Source: Dryomyza anilis
Lineage: Eukaryota; Arthropoda; Insecta; Diptera; Dryomyzidae
Length of the DNA: 64,000 nt
NCBI GenBank assembly: GCA_951804985.1
Contig: OX638135.1
Coordinates: 37,007,024-37,071,023, forward strand
Reading direction: 5' to 3'
This document shows positions 58,204 through 64,000 of the stretch, one piece after another. Under the pieces are notes generated by a model, which ran no database searches, was not told where the DNA came from, and saw only the letters and a program-made list of their open reading frames with translations. Position 1 is the first letter of the stretch, and the number at the start of each line of letters is the position of its first letter. The position numbers and the translations under genes are program-made.

Positions 58204-60114
58204 TGGTTATAAATTTGTTAAACAAATACTTGGCAGAACTGGTGTTATTCACCATAGACTAACATCACTATTAAGAATAACAATTTAAAGAAGATGTTCA
58301 TATTATTATAAAACTTATTTATGATTAGTTTTCTATATGTATTGTAGTTGCGTACACTAAAAAAAGGGATAAAATTAAATAATATTTATTTAAATTTAAT
58401 TTAAATACTTTTGTAATAAAAACGTAATAATACAAAAAATATTACGCGCGTATTTAATTTAAAATTAAATAAAAAGTATTTAATTTTATTGCGTGCGCAT
58501 TTAAATTCATATATTACAAAAAAAAATATTGATATAGAAATATTTTTAACAATATTTAAGTATGCTTTTTCAAAAAAATAAACAATATTATATAATATGT
58601 GTCCATGCTGAAAATGTCTAATTTCTTAACCACCGTGAGTAATATAAAAATTTCGAAAGAGGTAAAAAAAATATGGACCCACGTATTCATAACTGCTTTA
58701 CATGAATAAAATATTTAAAAAAAATCGACATGTTTTTTTAAAAAACTTTTCACAAAATTTAAGAACAACATTTTTGTTGGCGTTAACTTTGTTTTCATTT
58801 TTGTAAAATTTTGACAATAGTTATCACTTCACAGAACAATGAGAATCACAAATGTGTGTGATGATAAAAACTTTTCACTTCACGATAACGCAGATCCAGA
58901 CTCTGCCTCCTGATTAAATTAAAATTTGAGTACCTTCGTACTAAAATGTAATAAAAAGTATTTACTTCAAATTTCATTAACTACGTAATAAAATTAAATA
59001 AAAGTATTTATTTCAAAATTAAAATATTTACTTCAATTTTAAATAAAAAGTATTTAATTCAAATAAAAAAGACTACGGCACAGTGGAATGAAACCCAATT
59101 CTATATGGACAAAATTAAATACCATGATATTGTTACGAAAAGATGCAATTTTCCCCATAGTGCAAGCATCTAAATTAATAAAACAAAACGTGTTTTTTCT
59201 CTTGCACTAACCGGCCGTATTTCTGAACAGATTTTAATGATACTGGTATCAAACGATTCGTATTAATCTATTGTATTGCGTGCTATACTTATTTTTTATA
59301 ATTTTAGAACAAAAATCACCAGAAAAACGTAAAGACTAAATTACAACAACCATATGAAAATGAGTACTACAGTAGCCTGCTCTCACTGTAGTTAGTGCAG
59401 TGCATCACACCCTCTCATAAAGAATTGCACACAAAAGAACAACAACTTTGTTTTTGTTGGTTTTACACAGCAAACAGAGAGATGCAAAAGAAAAAGAGTT
59501 TCAATTATTGCGTTCAGAAAATACATTAAAAATTATTAAATGAAATTAATAAAACAACATATTTCGAAAACGTGAAATATAACCAACAACGATTACAACA
59601 ATTTAAATTAAATTAATAAAAAATTTAAAGAAAAAAACCCACATTTAGTAACATTTAATAACATTAGTAATTGAATTTTATAATATAAATAACGTGTTTC
59701 TTTATTTAATAAAAATTACGTTGTAGGAAATATAAAAAAATATAAAATTGCAATGTAATTGTAAAAATAAATGTTAAAATTGCAATGTAATTGTAAAAAT
59801 AAATGTGTAAAAATATTTAAATTTGAAAAATTTTTTGAAATTTGGAATTTTGATTTCATTGGATGATTTTTAGAAATATATTTCATGACGAACTACATTA
59901 TTGAAACTATGTTTCCTACAGCATAAAGGTCATCAGACCAAACACTCTATAATGTAAATCCAAAATTTGTAAATCCAAAAATATTACGAACATTTTTGAA
60001 TTTACAAATAAAAATATCTTCATATAATCATGTTTTTCCTTTATATTTAGAAACAAATTTTCAGCTAGCTGGATGGTTTTTACTAGTTTAAAAATAATAA
60101 GTGAGACCAAGACA
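58204..60114. other. AT-rich intergenic DNA, possible MITE at about 58353-59076
   Basis: No gene is seen. 58353-59076 begins and ends with similar inverted AT-rich motifs (AAATTAAATAATATTTATTT; rich in AAAAGTATTTA on the right end), suggesting a short inverted-repeat element, but its ends are not sharp. The rest is low-complexity. Confidence 0.35.
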
Positions 60115-60198
60115 ATTCAGCGCACTAAGCAATGTGTTAGAAAGAGACGGAAGATCATTCAGCGTACTGAGCAAAGTGCGAGAAAGAGATGGAAGATC
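60115..60198 (+). repeat. 42-bp tandem duplication
   Basis: Two units, ATTCAGCGCACTAAGCAATG... (60115-60156) and ATTCAGCGTACTGAGCAAAG... (60157-60198), each ending in GGAAGATC and about 85% identical. They lie upstream of a TATA-containing block and could be duplicated regulatory sequence. Confidence 0.9.
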
Positions 60199-60254
60199 AC
60201 CACATTAAAACACATGAGTGCGAATGAGATGCCAAAAGCATGCGTCATTCACAA

Positions 60255-60530
60255 AACGAGTAGAAGGTTCTCCAAACAAATCAAAGCTTTTCGAAACGTG
60301 TCGAACTGATGCCTGCAGTATATAAGGCTGCCGCATCTGAGGCACAGCACTTTAGTGAACTAGTGCGTCTCGTGAGTGAACATTTTTAAGCTAAATTGTA
60401 GAAATTCAGCAGTTGATATAAGTGTTTATTCTTTAAGTTGTTATTTAAGTAAATAAAAATAATTAATACTAGTTGAAATAATACTAGTTAAAACCAAATA
60501 TTAGTGTGCTTTTATTTTGTACACATTACA
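60255..60530 (+). promoter_or_regulatory. Promoter-like block, possibly a solo LTR
   Basis: A heat-shock-element-like GAAGGTTC (60263-60270) and TTCGAA (60290-60295) precede TATATAA (60319-60325), a less AT-rich stretch, AATAAA at about 60453, and an end CACATTACA at about 60531. This order of enhancer repeats, TATA box, poly(A) signal and CA end resembles an LTR. No PBS or partner LTR is present, and the left end is not defined. Confidence 0.4.
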
Positions 60531-60535
60531 GCGAT

Positions 60536-61226
60536 ACGATTTCGTAGACCAGTTTTCCGTAGACTGAATTTTCGTAACAATATATTGCTATGTAACAACC
60601 ATGTCAATATGATGTATAAGAAAAGGGTCGTGTTATGCATCTGCCACGTCTACATCCCATATATTTTTTTAACAATATATGTTTTATTTCCGAACTTTTG
60701 TATCATATAAAGATTCAATTTGGTCTTTATAGCTATTTTGGCAATACGAACAATTATTCCAAAAATTGTTCTGTTCTGTTAACTTCAAAGTCCACTTATA
60801 AGTCCACATATAATCCTTTTTAAGGATATGACATTAGAGTGGTTAAAAAAAACGACTTTTTTGAAATTCCCACGGTACCCTCTTCAAAAAGTTTGAGCAC
60901 GTTAAAAAAGTAAATCACAAAAAATGTTCGCCAAATCGAAAAACGTTTAGAGGTTGAGCATCGCGATTTTCTGTTTTTAGCCCATTTAAAATCGTTAGTA
61001 GTTAGGTCTAATTAAAATTGAATAACTTTTTTCGATCCGACTATAAATAATTTATTCGCCGATTTTTACATATACTTTTCATAGATAGTTCACACTTATA
61101 TTCTTGCTACATATGTTTCGATAACTTTTCTTAAATATCCAATAAACATAATTAACATAAAAAGAAATTGAACACGTGGCATACTTTATTGCAATTCAAT
61201 TTTAATGCCATGAAATGTACGTTTTG
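60536..61226. other. AT-rich DNA, nothing recognised
   Basis: There are no supported genes. Short open frames at 60504-60823 are low-complexity and overlap each other in different frames. Confidence 0.5.
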
Positions 61227-61585
61227 CACGCTGCAAAAAAAAGAGCTCTCCCAAACATAATTTTGCAGGCATTAACATGTATGTTTGGAATTTTATGTAA
61301 ACATAACATATAATTGACTGATAAATCATTTGTAAACAGGGTTGTATTGAGACTTGAACAGTGTTGTAATGAGCTCTGACTTACATTATATTATCCCGGA
61401 AACATTTTAATGTTGCCTCTTAAAATGGAGTATGTTCTAATGGAAACATAATAATTACTACATCCAAATAAAATAAATATTTGAACCGAAACATAAATAT
61501 GTTCAAATTAAAACATGATTTTGAACGACCTGTTTCCAGTGAAACATATCAGTTGTTTCAGTTTAAAAAGTAGTATGTTTGCATA

Positions 61586-62419
61586 CACACAAAAAATGTT
61601 AGCTTGGCGTTCAGTTGTTTCATCGAATATGCATTTGCATCTACCAAATGTAGTCAGACTCAACTGAAATTCATTTATGATAAACTATAATATGAAGCGT
61701 AACCAACTATTGTTTGAAGCAACTGCAACATTGATTGGGGAAACAAACTTTTAATCAATTTTCAACTTTTTTATTTCCTTTGCTACGGCAACTAAATTCA
61801 AAATGTGACATAACCAATATTTAGTTGACTTAACAGATAGTTAGTTATAATAGGTTGTAGCAACTAATATTTATTTGATTCAACTGCGAAATGAGTTGTC
61901 TTGTATAAAAACAATGCCAAAGCAGGATAACATCAGTCGCACACGCTTCAGATTTTTCACTCGTTCATTTTGTAAAACAAAATTTGGAATTGTTTTAAGA
62001 CTTGTTCGTTTCGTTCAGTTTTTTCATGCCCAAATACACTTTCTTCAACAAGAGACATACTATTCTACAGAGTACTTGCTATTGTGTTTCTATATGTTGT
62101 ATTTATATATGCAGCCCTAGCGCTCCAACGTGTTGCAAACACGAAGTCAGCAGCACAACGAGTCGTCGGCAATTTCCGATCTCGGGAACGCTGACTTCAT
62201 GTGTGCAACACGTTGAGCGCCAGGGCTACGTAAAATGGCCGATTTCTTATAATTAAATTGGCTACCACAACTGAACAAATTGGTTGTGTCAATTGTATTC
62301 ATTAGTTGTGTGAACTGATTCGCGGTGTTGCAACAACTGAATCAATCGAATGTTGACAGCACTTATTAAATCGGTTGGCAAAAAAAGACGGTTGCCCCAA
62401 CTGATTCGTGCTTTGGGTG
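61586..62419. mobile_element. 834-bp TA-flanked non-autonomous DNA element
   Basis: Absent from L at the matching site. It is flanked by TA on both sides (61584-61585, 62420-62421), with ends CACACAAA and TTTGGGTG forming an imperfect 8-bp inverted repeat. AACTGA/TCAGTT motifs recur near both ends (CAACTGAAATTCA, CAACTGATTCG, CAACTGAATCAATCG). A TATAAAA (61914-61920) and TCAGTC (61933) lie in the middle. TA duplication points to a Tc1/mariner-like or other TA-targeting family. No transposase is seen. Confidence 0.65.
62113..62227. repeat. Strong hairpin, about 39-bp arms with 38-base loop
   Basis: The left arm (62113-62151, AGCCCTAGCGCTCCAACGTG...) pairs with 62190-62227 at about 35 of 39 positions, including the run AACGTGTTGCA and the inner GAAGTCAGC/GCTGACTTC. 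It is much richer in G and C than the surrounding DNA and lies within the TA-flanked element. Confidence 0.9.
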
Positions 62420-63393
62420 TAGAAACATATTTAAATATTTTTGGAAAAAAATCCTGAAAATAAAATAAAAATAAAATGTTGTTTTTATATTAATTTTTAT
62501 TAAAAAATCTTTAAACATGTACAGTGGGCATTTATAATAATTGAATTCATATACAAATTTTTAAATGCATAAATAAATAATTCGTTTAAAACTGCAAGTA
62601 CAAGTGACAGCATCAATGAATGCACAATTACACCAGCAGACGCTAAACCAGACGATCCAGACTCGCTTTATATTTGGTACAGTTAGTCTCAGTACAGCAC
62701 ATAGCGTAGGCAAGGAATTCACGGAGGCTTTTGTAAAAAAACCTGCCAAATTCTGTTTGAAAATCGAAAAACAGATTTTTATTTGTTGTTTTTTCACATT
62801 AGTTTCAGAAATTATATACTGCACTATATTATACTCTGTTACTATTTGTACTTTTTGTAACACAATTTATATATTTATTAAATTTACAAATAACAAAATT
62901 ATTACCGACGCGAACACGTTTTCTCAACGAGCAACAAAAGACACGTACGCAGAAAATGCCGATCACCGAGTGCCAACTTCGTATACAAGAAGAATGTTGC
63001 AAGAATACACTTATTTAAATCCAATTTCTTTTTTGTTTGTTTTTAAACATCAATATGTTCAAACGATGGCAAAAGATCGATAAATTATCGAATTAAGACG
63101 AGCGTGGCGAACATACGTTGTATTTAGATTTGATTAGCATTTTCTGAGTTTCAAAACATAGTTTTAACCAAGTAAATTTGCAAGAAATAGTTTATTCAAA
63201 CGCAAATAAAATTGTATGTTGGTAACATATTTATGGTAAATTTGACAGATTCTGCTGGACAATATAATAATGTTTACACGTGAACAAAAATAAATTCAAT
63301 TTCTATTATAATTTAATTACACTTCATTCCTAATACATGTATGGTAATTTCGTGTTACTTTTTAATTACATTCAAACATATTCAAACAAATCT

Positions 63394-64000
63394 GTGGTAG
63401 TACTATTAAAATATTTGTTGGTATTATATAATACATTGAGGTGAATACATATAATGAAAATATATTTTATTTCTTTATTAATGTTTTTACTGCTAAGTAT
63501 GTCGATAGGCCTGGAAAGATTATAAGTAATATATAGTTTTATTTATACAGGGTGGTGCGCTTCAGGATACCAATATTTTGAGCACTGATTCCTTGGTTTA
63601 TTTCATGAAAAAAAATGTTACAAAGGTGGGAAGTATCTGGAACACCCAATGATATATAGGGTGTTTTCTAAATTGGTTTTATAAAAGCATAAATAAACAA
63701 GTAATTAAGTGTATCTTCAACAATTTATATCTTAGTCGAATAATATTATATTCATTTTACAGAAAATTGATCATAATTATTAAAAAAAATAATACCATTG
63801 ATATTTTGTATTAGACCCATAGGATTATTTCACCAAAAAAAAAAAAAAAAATTAAATTTTAATTTTTTTTTTTTGTTCATAATGCAGTTTTTGTTCAAAT
63901 TTTTAGTTGATGGGCCATTCCACACCAAATCGACCAGCGGTTGGAACTCATCTTCTTCGATTTCAATGAAATTTGCACAACTTATTAAGGGTAACGAGAT
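63394..64000. other. AT-rich DNA with possible transposon edges
   Basis: No gene is seen. ATACAGGGTGGTGCGC (63547-63562) and GGGCCATTCCACACCAAATC (63913-63932) look like sequences often found at or near ends of insect transposons, but no partner ends lie in the window. Confidence 0.3.

Larger units (their letters stand above)
61227..63393. repeat. Repeat R, inverted partner of L
   Basis: It matches L inverted from CACGCTGCAAAAAAA (61227) to CAAACAAATCT (63393), with noticeable divergence. It is interrupted by the element at 61586-62419. L and R both have a short similar reading frame (YTRRMLQEYTYL in R, YTRRILQEYFYL in L), which may be chance. Confidence 0.75.

Noticed and set aside
61875..62256. 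Two overlapping frames in the TA-flanked element
   Set aside because: They run through the hairpin and TATA region in different frames with no domain.
62604..63083. 159-residue frame in repeat R
   Set aside because: Only a short part is shared with L, and the rest is low-complexity, so it is not called a gene.

Overview
The window looks like nuclear DNA of a fly (Diptera). It is AT-rich, has many long (TA)n runs, and I see no intact host gene, rRNA or functional tRNA. Almost everything I can name is a transposable element of a family known from flies and other insects: BEL/Pao and Ty3/gypsy LTR elements, LOA-, RTE- and Jockey/CR1-type non-LTR elements, mini-me/DINE-1-like elements with a (TA)n tract, a conserved core and a (GTCY)n tract, and several short inverted-repeat elements. 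It reads as heterochromatin-like accessory DNA with nested insertions. The species cannot be fixed from sequence alone.

Layout. 0.2-2.3 kb: a deleted BEL element (gag, protease, 3' LTR start). 2.3-15.6 kb: three copies (+, -, +) of a long AT-rich repeat ending in a 0.7 kb LTR-like block (called U). A broken LOA element (3.75-7.4 kb) lies between the first two copies, and the LOA 5' end recurs after the third. 15.7-21.4 kb: a nearly complete gypsy element (+) with about 98% identical LTRs and a few stop codons. 21.4-31.1 kb: a BEL element (-) complete in outline, with LTRs of about 370 bp, a PBS, gag-pol and an extra ORF after integrase that encodes zinc knuckles plus a protease-like domain. 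It sits in a (TA)n tract with a TATAT duplication.

31.1-40.2 kb: a second, older gypsy element (-), interrupted by the RNase H end of a non-LTR element and by two mini-me copies. 40.8-44 kb: an RTE-type element (-) with a partial second 3' end beside it. 44-48.2 kb: a three-level nest, with a Jockey/CR1-type element inside a 12-bp-TIR DNA transposon inside a mini-me-like copy. 48.2-50.4 and 61.2-63.4 kb: two inverted copies of one non-coding repeat (L and R). Between them lie further mini-me copies, a 1.9 kb tandem duplication, a TIR element (51.4-58.2 kb) that contains a 3.6 kb almost perfect array of a 7-bp unit, and AT-rich DNA with a promoter-like block near 60.3 kb. R carries an 834-bp TA-flanked insertion with a strong 39-bp-arm hairpin.

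Most elements are dead: the reverse transcriptases of BEL-2 and the RTE have internal deletions, LOA has a changed catalytic box and many frameshifts, and gypsy-1 has point stops. The best-preserved coding sequences are the Jockey-type RT ORF, gypsy-1 pol and BEL-2 integrase plus its extra ORF. Coordinates of element edges outside clear LTRs, TIRs or duplications are approximate.
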